This document shows positions 8,701 to 18,700 of a stretch of DNA of 58,021 nt, piece by piece. The translations under genes were made by a program, and so were the position numbers. The notes beneath the pieces were generated by a model, which saw nothing but the letters and a program-made list of their open reading frames with translations, was not told the origin of the DNA and did not search any database. The stretch lies in NCBI GenBank assembly GCA_964564305.1, contig CAZMAM010000005.1, positions 1 through 58,021 of the forward strand, written 5' to 3'. Each line of letters starts with the position of its first letter. Within the stretch, counting starts at the first letter, position 1. Source of the DNA: RGIG1959 sp964564305. GTDB taxonomy: Bacteria; Bacillota; Clostridia; Oscillospirales; Acutalibacteraceae.

Positions 8701-11700
8701 CTTTCTCCGGGCTGGTGCGCACTTCCGGAACATAAGGAGCGTCCAACGGTTTGACGTCATCACTGAAGAAGAAATCATCATCCGGATGTTGAGGGTTATC
8801 GGACGGAAATTCAATCCCGTAATTCTGTGTATCTTTCATAGCTTGATGGAGCCATTCATGCAGTGTTTTCCATTCGCCCAAATACTTCAAATAATCGAAA
8901 CCATCCAAATCCACATAATACTGATAACGAGCGTTGTCTATTTCGTCCAATTTCTTTAAAAATGCATTTAACAGCGGAATTCCTGTTAATGTTGTAACAT
9001 CAACCACATTTCCCTCTTCATCATCCGTACCGCCATTTTGTGTAATATAATCTCGCAAACTACCATTGTTGTTTCCCAAGCGCAACAACAATTGCTCGGA
9101 TTTCTCACGAAGATCCTCCGCGCGGAGCACCAGCTGATCGTACACAATACGCACCGCTTTCCAGCGGTTATACGCCTCATTGGTGCCCAGCCCGTAAGCG
9201 TGCACCGCAAGAAATTGCTTTCCGGGCATGAAACGATCCACGGTATACGGGATGGGGAACCCGATAAAATTTCGGTAGGCGGTATGATAGGTTGGATTGT
9301 TAGGATCATCCAGATGAAAATCGTTTAACTTCGCTTGAAGTTCTGTAAGCACCATATATTTGCCAAGGCCCTGATTATACCCCTGCGCGGCTTTTTCCTC
9401 GTACCCGATAGCATCGCCCGTATCCACCGAAGTATCTAATGTAATAATGTCTTCATCGTATTTGACCTGAGCTTTTTTTCCATCTACGGTGAAATCGAGC
9501 GTGAAACCGGTATTTCCATTTAGTGAACTGTCGGCTTTTCCGCCGAATTTATCGATATATCCTTCGCCGGTGTTCTTCTCATCCGCCATCTCCCACGCGA
9601 CGCCCTTTTGAAGAGAATCCGAACCGTCTGTAAACCGGATACCATGGGTAATGTCGCGCACCGTATCGTATACCGTGGGCTCCCCGGTAAAGTTGACATC
9701 GAAAGACGCCAAAGAAGCATCGCCGACCACATACCAAACCCAGTCTTCATCGTTCACCGTATCCAGATAATACCGCATATCCGTTTTGGTTCCGCCGGGC
9801 GCAAAAGTTTCCACCCAGATTTTCGCCGGGAAAGTACCATCAGGCGCCTTAAAGTAAACAACCACATCGCAGGAACTGTACCCGCTGCCGCGAGGGTTGG
9901 TGATAAAACCGGTATTGGCAAGATTCAGGATAAAGTTGTTGGGCCCGTCGCCATAGGATATGCCGCTGTCCCAGTTGCCGTTGACGGCAACTTTGAAAGA
10001 ATACGCTTTGATGGCTCCCTCTACGCCAACCGCAACATTATTAAATCTCTTTGAATAAATCCGACGATTATCTGTATCTTCTTTATTAGGTTCGGGATCT
10101 ACGCTACCGGAGGTTTCCTCTAAACGTCCGGCTTTTGTAGCCGCTGCTTCCATTTCTTTCCTTTTTACCGGATCATCGTACGGATCGCCGTTGGGCATTA
10201 AGCCCAGCCACTTATACCCCGTAAGCCCGTCATCGCCCAAAACAGAATAGGAAGTGGCGACAATATCCGAAAAGGCTGTATTATGTACTATCTGCGAAGT
10301 ACATCCCACATCATTATATGCCTCATATTCGACTTTCGCTGTTTTGGGATCGTATGTCACCTTAATATAAGCATCATTGTTTAAGTGAAAAGATATATTC
10401 GAGCCGCTATCGATTCCTTTTTCGATAACTTTAAAAGCGTAATCATTTCGACCGGGAACCGGACTTTCTAGTAAGCCATTTGCTCCGATGATATATTCAT
10501 ACAACCCGGATTGCAAATTGAAATTCATCACGGCGGTTGCAAAATCCCATGTTCTGCCCATGAGATTTTCGGTACCGGTGACGACATATTCCGTCATGCT
10601 TAAGGCTTCTTTGGGGGTTGATTCCACTTTGGTTAAGTGATTATCCGGGTTAAAGGTAACGGTTACATCTGCCGGTTCGGTCAGCTTAAAGGTGATGTTG
10701 GAAGTGCCGCCTTTTACGCCAAAGCCGAAATCCACATTTCCGTCTCCGAAAATCTTAAACGCGTAACCCGTATCGCTGGCCGGAAGTCCTGTAAACTTTT
10801 TGGTATAATTCCCTCCAGCCTTGTCCATCCTGCCCGCATCTTTTGCCCTTTGAACATAATCACTAATTTCTTCTGACGTTGGTTCCCCACTCGGATCGTT
10901 TGTCGGGATCTTGGTCTTATCGCTTCCGAGCCACGCCAAACCGCCTACAGTATCTTTAATGAGGTTCTCATCGCCGCCGACCACATATGGATAATCTGCG
11001 TTACTAGGAATAAAACTATCTTTAATTGTTAATGGTTGTTGAGAATCATCTCCGAAAGCATTATATATGACCGTTGCGGGTATTTCCTCAGTTGCGGGCG
11101 TATAGGTAATGGTTAAAGTACAAGTTTGCGGATCATCCCGATTATTTTGAATATAGAAGAAATAGTTGGTATCGTTGTCTTGCGCCGATTGAAAGGTTGT
11201 ATCGTAAGGGAGAATACGAATTTGATAATTCGCTCCCGTGGGAACCTCTTGATACGTTTTGATAAAGGACCCGGAGTTGGAACTGGTGGTCATCACGCCC
11301 TCGCTAGCAATCTTGCTCTTTTCGGCAACAGACTGAGCGGAACCCCAACGGTTTTCTTCGCCCACCAAATCTACAATATCGCTGACAACGGTGTATGTGG
11401 TATAATTGTACACATTGTGATCCGCGATATAACTTTCTTCGCAATACGCTTGCAAGGCTTCTAATTTATCCTGATCTTCCGGGCCGGGAGTAAAATCCGA
11501 CTGGACATAACCGTAATTTAGGACATCAATAAACAACGTAACCTTGTGGGTGGAACGGTTAAATTGGAATTTAACTTTGGTAGGCTGCTTTAAAGTGAAT
11601 GTCATATTGGTGCCGTCGAGTGCCCCATCGTAACCGTAGTTTTCTGTCCAATCGGTACCGACACGAACCTTAAAGGAATACTCCAATGGAATATAAGCCC

Positions 11701-14700
11701 CCTGTTGGTCCTTGGTAAAAAGCGTAACAGGAAAATTCAGCTCGGTTTCCACCAAATCGGGGTTGTCTGTGGTTTCCACCATATCAATATTGGTGTTCCA
11801 ATCGTTACAGCCGGGCAGATTGCCGATCAGGGAATACACCTTCGCCGAACCGAAAGTAACCGTGTGATCGATTGTGCCATCGTAGGTATCATACGTATAT
11901 TTTTTAGCATTATACTCCTCATCATTCACGTGAGACGGCGTACACTCACCGTTATATACATCCACGCAAATCTGGAATGCGGTGGAAAAGAGATCGGTGT
12001 ACTTAAAGCGAATCACCACGTCGGTGCCGTCTTGTGACACCTCGAAAGTGCAATTGACGCTGTCGTCGAATTTATTCGCACCGTAATTATATGTCATGTT
12101 ATCGTTCGCGTGAACTTTAAAGTGATATGTCCCAGCATTCAGTCCATCGTAGAAAACCGACCAATAACCTGTATGCGGATTGAATTTCATTTCGTTTTCG
12201 GCAAGAGCCACTGCCCAGTCTCTGTCGGAATACAGGGAGCCGGACGCACTCATGATATAATTGTATGTATCCAGCATAACCGCCGCAGTGGAGGCCTGCG
12301 CGTAACGGTACGCGCGAAGCACTATGGTATCGTTGTGCGCGGTGTTGACCTGAATGGATTTATCGACATTATAAGCATATGGATCATATTTCACTTCCTT
12401 ATCCGAATCCGTATCCGGCATCGGTTTAACATAAAACGGAGATTCCGGTATCTGCTGTTGTGTAAATTCGTTAAAATGATTTTCAAGGGAATTGGCTTCA
12501 TTGTGAATATTCACAAACGCCCTTAATTGCGGATAATACCCTTTTTCATACCGCCAATGGGCGCAACGTAAAATTTTATCATCACGAGCTCCTTGATCAC
12601 CGGTTCCCTCTGTTTCATATGCCGGTGTGCAGCTATCCATCCACATCTGCACGCCTGTATTCTCATCCTGAACTGGGAATTCCGTAAGGCCGTAACAGGC
12701 ACGGTTGGGATCTGTAGCTTGGTTGTTCGGTTCTATACGGCGCACCTTATCCTCCGCCGTGGTGGTGTATAATCCCTGCACGCCGGGAAGAGAGAAATTA
12801 TTTATTAAGGCGCCGTTACTAGTTTTCATCTGTAAATCAACTTTCGTATATCCAGACTTGAAAGTTAGATCATTTTCATTTGCATAAGCTTGACCGTAAT
12901 CGCCCCCATGCATACCGATCGCCATTTCGCGCATGCCGGTGGTTTGCATATCGTAATAACAATTTGCAAAATAACCGTACGCGTAATTCATTGCATCAGA
13001 GGCTGCACCATAATTGCGAATAGTCTTACCATTATATGCCCCGGTTATGGGAACCCACCATCGATCAGGAGCCAGTGCCCCGATAAACCCACCCGATGGG
13101 TAATAAGGAAGAATCTCAACCTTATCAATATAACCGGATCCTACACCCGGAAATTTTTTATCCGTGGTTGTTGCGTTATCTTTACCTTCGTTATTTTTAA
13201 TGTACGAAGCTTCATAGTTCGCCGCTTTCTGAAGATCGGTCACTGTGAGGATATTGCCCACTTCCCCCGCCGCGTAACAATTCAAGTAAGCGGAACCATT
13301 GAATGTTATTTTTTCACCACCAGTATCGCCATTTGCTGTAACTGCCGGGCCAATCTCTTCCGCCATGTTAACATCCTTATGGCGCTGAATAGCGATGTTT
13401 GTTCCTACACTGTCATCCAGTCCCACAAATCCGCCACAATACCGCCCGGCGTAATCCATCCCGACGGCGGAAGTGGAATAGCAATTGTGAAAAAGCGCGG
13501 ATGATGTTTCACTGGTAGGTTGTAAAGCATCTTCATTTCCCATATCAGCGGCAGTGTACGATAATTGCATTCTTCGATGACCTGCCACCAGCCCCACAAA
13601 GCCGCCCATCGCGTTCCTGCCCTCCACTATTCCGGAAGAATAGCAAGAATCAAAATAGGCACTTAAAGTCGCATGTTTATTTGCGTCCAATAATCGTTGA
13701 TGATACACCACTCTTCCGATAAACCCGCCGGTGTTGGAATCGGAATAAATATTGTTATTGGTATAGCAATTTTTGGCGATGATGCCGTACCCGCAGGAAA
13801 CAAACGCGCCGGAATCCACCCCGATGGAAAATAACTCGCAATCCACAGAGTAACAGGTATCAAATACTATAGGATATGTATTGTCTTCATCAATTACAAA
13901 TCTCTCATATTTATTCATTCGCTGAATCGGATCATCAGGTTGATCTTGCAATGCTGTATATGATTTTTTGCAGTCTTGTGAAGAGACATTTGAAGCTAAT
14001 CCGCCCACATGATCCTGCCCGAGAATGGTGAGGTTACTGGTGGAACAGTTCTGAAAGAATACGCCACCCGTCGCTCCGTTCCAGCCCGTTAAGCCTCCGG
14101 TATAAGGCGAATCTAAATTTTGAATGTATGAATCCTGACCGTGAACATTATATAATAAAACTTTACAATTTGTGTTAGAAATATGCGAATACAACAAACC
14201 GGCATTATTATTATGAAAGTTAAGATCATATCTGCTGGACACATTCGCAGCTTGAAATACCATAGAATTAGATATGCCAAGATTCTTCACAATCAAATCT
14301 GCATTGGCTATTTGAATGAGACCGCCATTAGATGTTCTCATGTTGTATATGGTATGACCGTTACCTTCGATATAGATTTTCGATTCAGAATCAGATTGAG
14401 TATCTCCATATTTAATCGCCAACCAATTTCGATCTGATGTCTCATCGTAAACATAGCCTGATAAATCGATATCATTAACTATATTGATTAGGTAATTATT
14501 AGAATACTGTGATGTATATGTCAAAGCAAACTGTAACTGATATGCATTCTCCACATTGAATATCCTCAAAGTTATTTGAGTAGATACGCTGGGAGGAAAA
14601 TTCACAGTTTCTAAGTCTGAGGCCGCAGTAATAAGACTTCCATCTTTCTTTTTAAATTTTGCCTTGTCAAAAGTGGTATGCTTTTTTCCATCCCATTTCC

Positions 14701-15214
14701 AGAAACCTGGCTCATTTTTTTCATGGGTTTCAATAGATTCTCCATCACTACAAATTATTTCACTTGGATCTTTCCAATTAAAATAAGGATTACCATTTTT
14801 TACCTTATAGTTCCTTACTAAATCCTTTTCTTCCTGAACCGTACTACCTGTTAGCATTCCAATGGGAGTCGGTGCTATAACACTGCCGTATTCATCCTGT
14901 GATTCCTGCAAGCGGGTTTCATATTCTGAGCCTGTTAGATCAAACACCGTGCGTTGTATTTCCGCCATGCGGGCTTTCTGGTAATCGTTGATGCTGGCGT
15001 ATTTGGTCTGGCTGGTGGTGGGATCCGCCGTGGCGGTGAGGGTGAAAACAGGCAGAGAAGAAAGCACCAGCGCCGCGGAGAGCACCAACGCCACCAACCC
15101 GAAAACCGTTTTGCCGGTATGCTGCCTGACGAAACGCACCAAACGCGCGCCAATATGGCCGCAATCACGCGCCTTCGCGCTTTCGCCGCTGCGAATAGAC
15201 AGATCTGCTTTCAC
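5768..15214 (-). CDS. Giant multidomain wall-anchored adhesin (GLUG helix, X25-like modules, SdrD-B, SpaA, LPMSG)
   Basis: About 3,148 residues. The most likely start is GTG at 15214, preceded by AGGGGTGG; a second GTG lies three codons upstream. A long signal sequence (res ~35-65) follows a basic N region. Residues ~330-860 have GLUG-type repeats (GGFIG, FDSCYSSGIV, GGFVG, NCYAAGEVG), typical of beta-helical adhesins. Residues ~1000-1900 hold six or seven tandem modules resembling the X25 domain of pullulanases: a lead such as YSLIGNLPGCNDWN or YVVGGDENL, then YSFKVRVGTDWTENYGYDG or AYSFKVAVNGNWDSG, then VTFNPDNHLTKV. Residues ~2000-2790 are uncharacterised. Near 2795 an SdrD-B-like domain (GDVWLDSDTDGEWDANEP) follows, then a SpaA domain (GSITIVKKGEDGNALSGIQF). 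The C terminus has LPMSGES, a hydrophobic span and a KRKQSRNRAR tail. It is a probable pilus-tip or surface adhesin, perhaps glycan-binding. A strong promoter precedes it. Confidence 0.9.
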   Translation of the reverse strand: MKADLSIRSGESAKARDCGHIGARLVRFVRQHTGKTVFGLVALVLSAALVLSSLPVFTLTATADPTTSQTKYASINDYQKARMAEIQRTVFDLTGSEYETRLQESQDEYGSVIAPTPIGMLTGSTVQEEKDLVRNYKVKNGNPYFNWKDPSEIICSDGESIETHEKNEPGFWKWDGKKHTTFDKAKFKKKDGSLITAASDLETVNFPPSVSTQITLRIFNVENAYQLQFALTYTSQYSNNYLINIVNDIDLSGYVYDETSDRNWLAIKYGDTQSDSESKIYIEGNGHTIYNMRTSNGGLIQIANADLIVKNLGISNSMVFQAANVSSRYDLNFHNNNAGLLYSHISNTNCKVLLYNVHGQDSYIQNLDSPYTGGLTGWNGATGGVFFQNCSTSNLTILGQDHVGGLASNVSSQDCKKSYTALQDQPDDPIQRMNKYERFVIDEDNTYPIVFDTCYSVDCELFSIGVDSGAFVSCGYGIIAKNCYTNNNIYSDSNTGGFIGRVVYHQRLLDANKHATLSAYFDSCYSSGIVEGRNAMGGFVGLVAGHRRMQLSYTAADMGNEDALQPTSETSSALFHNCYSTSAVGMDYAGRYCGGFVGLDDSVGTNIAIQRHKDVNMAEEIGPAVTANGDTGGEKITFNGSAYLNCYAAGEVGNILTVTDLQKAANYEASYIKNNEGKDNATTTDKKFPGVGSGYIDKVEILPYYPSGGFIGALAPDRWWVPITGAYNGKTIRNYGAASDAMNYAYGYFANCYYDMQTTGMREMAIGMHGGDYGQAYANENDLTFKSGYTKVDLQMKTSNGALINNFSLPGVQGLYTTTAEDKVRRIEPNNQATDPNRACYGLTEFPVQDENTGVQMWMDSCTPAYETEGTGDQGARDDKILRCAHWRYEKGYYPQLRAFVNIHNEANSLENHFNEFTQQQIPESPFYVKPMPDTDSDKEVKYDPYAYNVDKSIQVNTAHNDTIVLRAYRYAQASTAAVMLDTYNYIMSASGSLYSDRDWAVALAENEMKFNPHTGYWSVFYDGLNAGTYHFKVHANDNMTYNYGANKFDDSVNCTFEVSQDGTDVVIRFKYTDLFSTAFQICVDVYNGECTPSHVNDEEYNAKKYTYDTYDGTIDHTVTFGSAKVYSLIGNLPGCNDWNTNIDMVETTDNPDLVETELNFPVTLFTKDQQGAYIPLEYSFKVRVGTDWTENYGYDGALDGTNMTFTLKQPTKVKFQFNRSTHKVTLFIDVLNYGYVQSDFTPGPEDQDKLEALQAYCEESYIADHNVYNYTTYTVVSDIVDLVGEENRWGSAQSVAEKSKIASEGVMTTSSNSGSFIKTYQEVPTGANYQIRILPYDTTFQSAQDNDTNYFFYIQNNRDDPQTCTLTITYTPATEEIPATVIYNAFGDDSQQPLTIKDSFIPSNADYPYVVGGDENLIKDTVGGLAWLGSDKTKIPTNDPSGEPTSEEISDYVQRAKDAGRMDKAGGNYTKKFTGLPASDTGYAFKIFGDGNVDFGFGVKGGTSNITFKLTEPADVTVTFNPDNHLTKVESTPKEALSMTEYVVTGTENLMGRTWDFATAVMNFNLQSGLYEYIIGANGLLESPVPGRNDYAFKVIEKGIDSGSNISFHLNNDAYIKVTYDPKTAKVEYEAYNDVGCTSQIVHNTAFSDIVATSYSVLGDDGLTGYKWLGLMPNGDPYDDPVKRKEMEAAATKAGRLEETSGSVDPEPNKEDTDNRRIYSKRFNNVAVGVEGAIKAYSFKVAVNGNWDSGISYGDGPNNFILNLANTGFITNPRGSGYSSCDVVVYFKAPDGTFPAKIWVETFAPGGTKTDMRYYLDTVNDEDWVWYVVGDASLASFDVNFTGEPTVYDTVRDITHGIRFTDGSDSLQKGVAWEMADEKNTGEGYIDKFGGKADSSLNGNTGFTLDFTVDGKKAQVKYDEDIITLDTSVDTGDAIGYEEKAAQGYNQGLGKYMVLTELQAKLNDFHLDDPNNPTYHTAYRNFIGFPIPYTVDRFMPGKQFLAVHAYGLGTNEAYNRWKAVRIVYDQLVLRAEDLREKSEQLLLRLGNNNGSLRDYITQNGGTDDEEGNVVDVTTLTGIPLLNAFLKKLDEIDNARYQYYVDLDGFDYLKYLGEWKTLHEWLHQAMKDTQNYGIEFPSDNPQHPDDDFFFSDDVKPLDAPYVPEVRTSPEKGEYAQITGMRILRLIPKGYIEAGNDATVAVLENDTTTEENRKNVVVYDAENPSPNVTASFTDDSDAANTAIDTKAFTYYNFAFMMGYAITDKIGLGIYDNYDHQDQPYIGSYGITKYLNDSRDEDDNREIGKYYAMTSAYTQTDGYNDLEKIPDPSDPTHSNYLETDGFYRDENGNLFNASKNPQDASTYSNLSVGTLEDQILIGDSVEKDTGKTDPSNPEQPLKGKGQTIIKIYQVYNKGTDEETETIVQTEQPKNNDDKAERFENYRKWTGREKFTREDANDGSGTDKDIDLDGADYRVKMYWMMNDGRYFEDSKDVKILYNYAGIEKYIVDPEREAPDNLTDQTTDEAAGSAGIINLANNTITYYLHYTNSVSADPVTFSILDIFPFKGDERLSEQIGVDEQANANKHTALGSTENRDFKFKLKEIDIRPTSVREDNAQNASILGIYYSTNPDVRQHLYDDTGNVDDKAAQRLGVKPAPDELEVFNADKENPNTPPVQVEAMTAYKYGEIIDPELGNWKKVGLNNEDTNHYGVYSFEDVEDVTAIAVTGIQLQSADGVEVRVTLEYGGVPNDDLYNNGFYWSGYDAHWQYQPGIKNEMEYTQETGITKPVRTTVVGRDLTGDVWLDSDTDGEWDANEPAIENVKVSLVPYTSEGILNFQSDTVKVIFTDNTGHYHFPYKDLRAGDFRIVFSAPDDGNVTLHSKDGTVEDQIIPFNTLNISKTNGETDEMDYNISHIQTAGDAPAYYIDLVGEKNLPNKQTILDTADVAFGVNIDKVDPAYYYRMRQDLALTDSLGSITIVKKGEDGNALSGIQFKVEYKDGEDWVPLTYNIIDGVYDIDETGQGSVGPIFTTGSDGTITLPNLLQTQYRITEVVTEGDLNPLVGPIVVTLPYDSKANQSNIVTVTDGKEPDGDTWLDITITLTNTTKLSDYLPMSGESRPFPYWIPVCGVLLIGIGAAAVIYGIKRKQSRNRAR

Positions 15215-15251
15215 GAAAACCACCCCTATGAAAATAATAACCCAAAATTAC

Positions 15252-15305
15252 GGCAACACCGCACAAAGACCGGATATTTTTTGCCCGATGCACGCGTTTT
15301 TGTCC
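15252..15305. repeat. Dispersed intergenic repeat, copy 2 (partial)
   Basis: GGCAACACCGCAC at 15252-15264 is followed by AAAGACCGG, as in copy 1. The right end is not recognisable. It lies in the transcribed leader of the giant adhesin, between its promoter and start codon. Confidence 0.6.
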
Positions 15306-15420
15306 AATGAACCGAAGGCCCCGTGAATATACAAAATATGATATTCCCGCGGGTTTTGGCAACGGGAGAAACCATGCATCGCACCAAAAAGGCACTCTTT
15401 ACGCATTTTTGCCTTATGAT

Positions 15421-15449
15421 ATTATACCGTCAAGACGGGGAATTTTCAA
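15421..15449 (-). promoter_or_regulatory. Promoter of the giant adhesin gene
   Basis: Read on the minus strand: TTGAAA, exactly 17 bases, TATAAT. The transcript would start near 15414 and have a leader of about 200 nt before the GTG start. Nothing else of note is seen on the plus strand between here and 15748. Confidence 0.8.
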
Positions 15450-15748
15450 GAAAATTCACTTAAAATTAACAAATCATTTTGAAATTCTATCAACAGGATA
15501 AAAAATTAAAGAAAATTTATGCAAAACGGCAAAATTGCGAAAGATTTTCGCGCTTTTGCCGTTCACAATTCCCAAATACCGATAATTTTCCGGGCATTCC
15601 CCCGACGGGCGGGATGGCCGCAATCAATTCGCTGGCGCACCGTTCGGTTCGGAAAGCCACTTGGTTACCACATTTTTCGCATTTCGGCAACACCGCACCC
15701 GCGCGAAAATGTTTTGATATAATAACGCATGGCGCGCAGGGCGCGGAA
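15450..15748. other. Intergenic stretch between adhesin promoter and dnaE stop
   Basis: About 300 bases, AT-rich near 15450-15550, with no credible gene and no clear terminator for dnaE. It contains a half copy of the dispersed repeat at 15686-15697. Confidence 0.5.
15686..15697. repeat. Dispersed repeat, half copy 3
   Basis: An isolated GGCAACACCGCA, identical to the terminal sequence of the repeat family, about 50 bp beyond the dnaE stop codon. No partner end is seen. Confidence 0.5.
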
Positions 15749-18700
15749 TCAATCCACTACCGCCACATTTTCCTCCCCGAGTGTGCGGCGCAGGGTGCGC
15801 AAGAGAGCGCGGCTGGCGCTGACGGTCACGGCGGACACCTTCACCAGGGCGCCGCTGTCCGCAAAGCGAACATAAACCGGACGGTCCCCGGGCGTTGCCT
15901 GTAAAGCCGCTTTCACCGTATCCCAAACCGGGTCCCGGCTGCCGGGCAGCCGCAGGTAAAGCCCGTATTTGCCGCTTTGCTCGGCGGGCGGACGGGTTTG
16001 CGCGTCCTGGGGCAGGGGGACGGCGGCGAGGCGATCCACCAGCACACAGGGCGGCTGGTCTTCCCGAAGATTCATTCTGCCTTCAACCGTGACCACCTTG
16101 CCGTTGGCGACCTCGGCGCCGTACCGGGACAGCGCTTTGGGGAAAAAAATCAGGTTAATCGAACCGGTTCTGTCCTCCAGCACGGCATAAGCCATGGTCT
16201 CCCCCGCCTTGGTGGATTTGGTCTGCACAGCGGAAAGCAGCCCAAAAACGCGAACCCCCTCGCCGTCCGCCGAAAGGGATGGGTCTTCCGCCCGCTCCTT
16301 CCACTCGCGAATGGGAGTCACATTCAAGCGGGGCAGCATCGGTTCATACGGGGCCAAGGGATGACCCGAAAGGTACAGCCCCGCCACCTCTTTTTCGAGG
16401 GTGAGCCGCTGGGCGTAGGGCAGTTCCTCCATGGGCGGGAGCTCCTCGCGTTCCCCCACAAAGGAATCCTCGAATAAATCCAGCTGACCGGCAACGTTGC
16501 GGCGGTTTTCTTCCGCGAATCGCTGCAACAGCCCCGGCGCGTATTCCAGCATCTGATGGCGGTTGGCGCCCAAATTATCCAGCGCGCCGCATTGAATCAG
16601 GCTCTCAACGGCGCGCCGGTTACAATCGCGGTATGCGGACATGCGCCGGCAGAAATCGGGAAAATCGCGAAACGGGCCCTGTTTTTGCCGCTCGCCGCAA
16701 AGATCGTCGATAAAACCGGATCCGACGCTCTTAATCGCCAGCAGCCCGAAACGAATCGCCTTTCCCTCCGGCACAAAACCTTTCTCACTGTGGTTGACGC
16801 TGGGCGGCAGCACTTTCAGCCCGAGCCGCTCGCACTCGGCAATGTAATCGGCAATCTTCTGCCCGTCCGTAACGGAGGTGAGCAGGGACGCCATGTACTC
16901 CTGAGGGTACAGGCATTTGAGATAGGCGGTGCGATAAGCGACCAAAGCGTACACGGCGGCGTGCGCCTTATTAAACGCATACGAGGCAAACGAGGCGATT
17001 TCATCGAACAGGCGGCTCGCCGTTTCCGGTGAAACCCCGCGCCGCAAACAGCCTTCCACTTCCAAGGTTCCGTCCGGCTTATTTAAGCCGTGAATGAAAA
17101 TATCCCGCTCGCGCTCCATGACGTCGTGCTTTTTTTTGGACATCGCGCGGCGCACGATATCCGCCCTGCCCAGCGAATATCCGGCAAGCGCCTGAAGAAT
17201 CTGCATCACCTGTTCCTGATACACCACGCAGCCGTAGGTGACGGAGAGAATCGGTTCCAGCAGCGGGTGCGCGTAGCGGATATTTTCCGGATGATGGCGG
17301 TTTTCGATATACTTCGGGATGGACGCCATCGGCCCGGGGCGGTACAGGGCGATGACCGCAATCAAATCCTCAAAACGCCGCGGACGCAGCTGGTGCAAAA
17401 CCCGCTTCATGCCCTGCGATTCAAACTGAAACACGCCGACCGTTTCCCCTTCGGAAAACATTGCGTAAACCTGCGGGCACTCCAACGAAACGGTTTCGAT
17501 GGAAAAATCCGGCTCTTTCGCGCGAATTCCGCGAACGGCGCCGTCGATGACGGTGAGGTTGCGCAGCCCGAGAAAATCCATTTTCAGCAGACCCAGTTCC
17601 TCCAAATTGGTCATGGTGAACTGGGTGGCGACCGCGTCCCCGTTGAGGCAGAGCGGAACATAATGCTCCACCGGCTCGGCGGTAATCACCACACCGGCAG
17701 CGTGCGTGGAGGCGTTTCGGGGCATACCCTCCACCTGCCTCGCCATATCCACAACCAAACGCACCCGATCGTCGGATTCGTACAGTTCGCGCAGGGGCTG
17801 CGATTCTTCCAGCGCTCTGGACAGCGTGACGCTTTGCATATTCTGGCCGCGCGGAATCCGCTTGGCGATAGAATCTCCCAAAGCGTAGGGAAACGACATC
17901 ACCCGCGCAATATCCCGAACGGCGGCGCGCGCCGCCATGGTACCGAAAGTGACAATCTGCGCGACGTGATCCGCTCCGTATTTGCCAATCACATAATCGA
18001 TAACCTGCTGACGCTTCTCGTTGCAGAAATCAACATCGAAATCCGGCATGCTGACCCGCTCGGGATTTAAGAACCGCTCGAAAAGCAAATCGTATTGCAG
18101 CGGATCGATTCCCGTGATGCCGATACAGTACGCGCAAAGGCTCGCAGCGCCCGAACCCCTGCCCGGCCCGACCGGAATATCGTGGGTTTTGGCGTACATC
18201 ACATAATCGCGCACAATGAGGTAGTAATTGACGTACCCCATTTTTTCAATCATATCCATTTCGTAGCGCAAGCGCCGGGTCGCCCGCTGCGACGGGGAAT
18301 CTCCGTATTTTTCGCGGAATCCGTCCCGGCAGAGTTTGCGAAAATACGCGATGCTGTCCCCTCCGGGAGCATCAAACACCGGCAATTTAATCTGCCCGAA
18401 GGTGAAATCGAACCGGCAGCGCTCGGCAATTTCCACGGTGTTGTCAAAAGCCCGGGGAATATCCGGGAACAGGCTGCGCATTTCCTCTTCGGATTTCAGA
18501 TAAAATTCATCGGTGGCAAAAGCCATGGAGGACGGCTGGGACAGCGTGGTTCCTGTTTGAATACAGAGCAGCACTTTCTGCAGGGACGCGTCCCCCCGGG
18601 AAAGATAATGGGCGTCGTTGGTGCAAACCAGAGGAATGCCCGTTTCTTTCGCCAAGCGCAGCAGCGGAGCCAAAATGCGCCTCTGCTCGGGCAATCCGTG

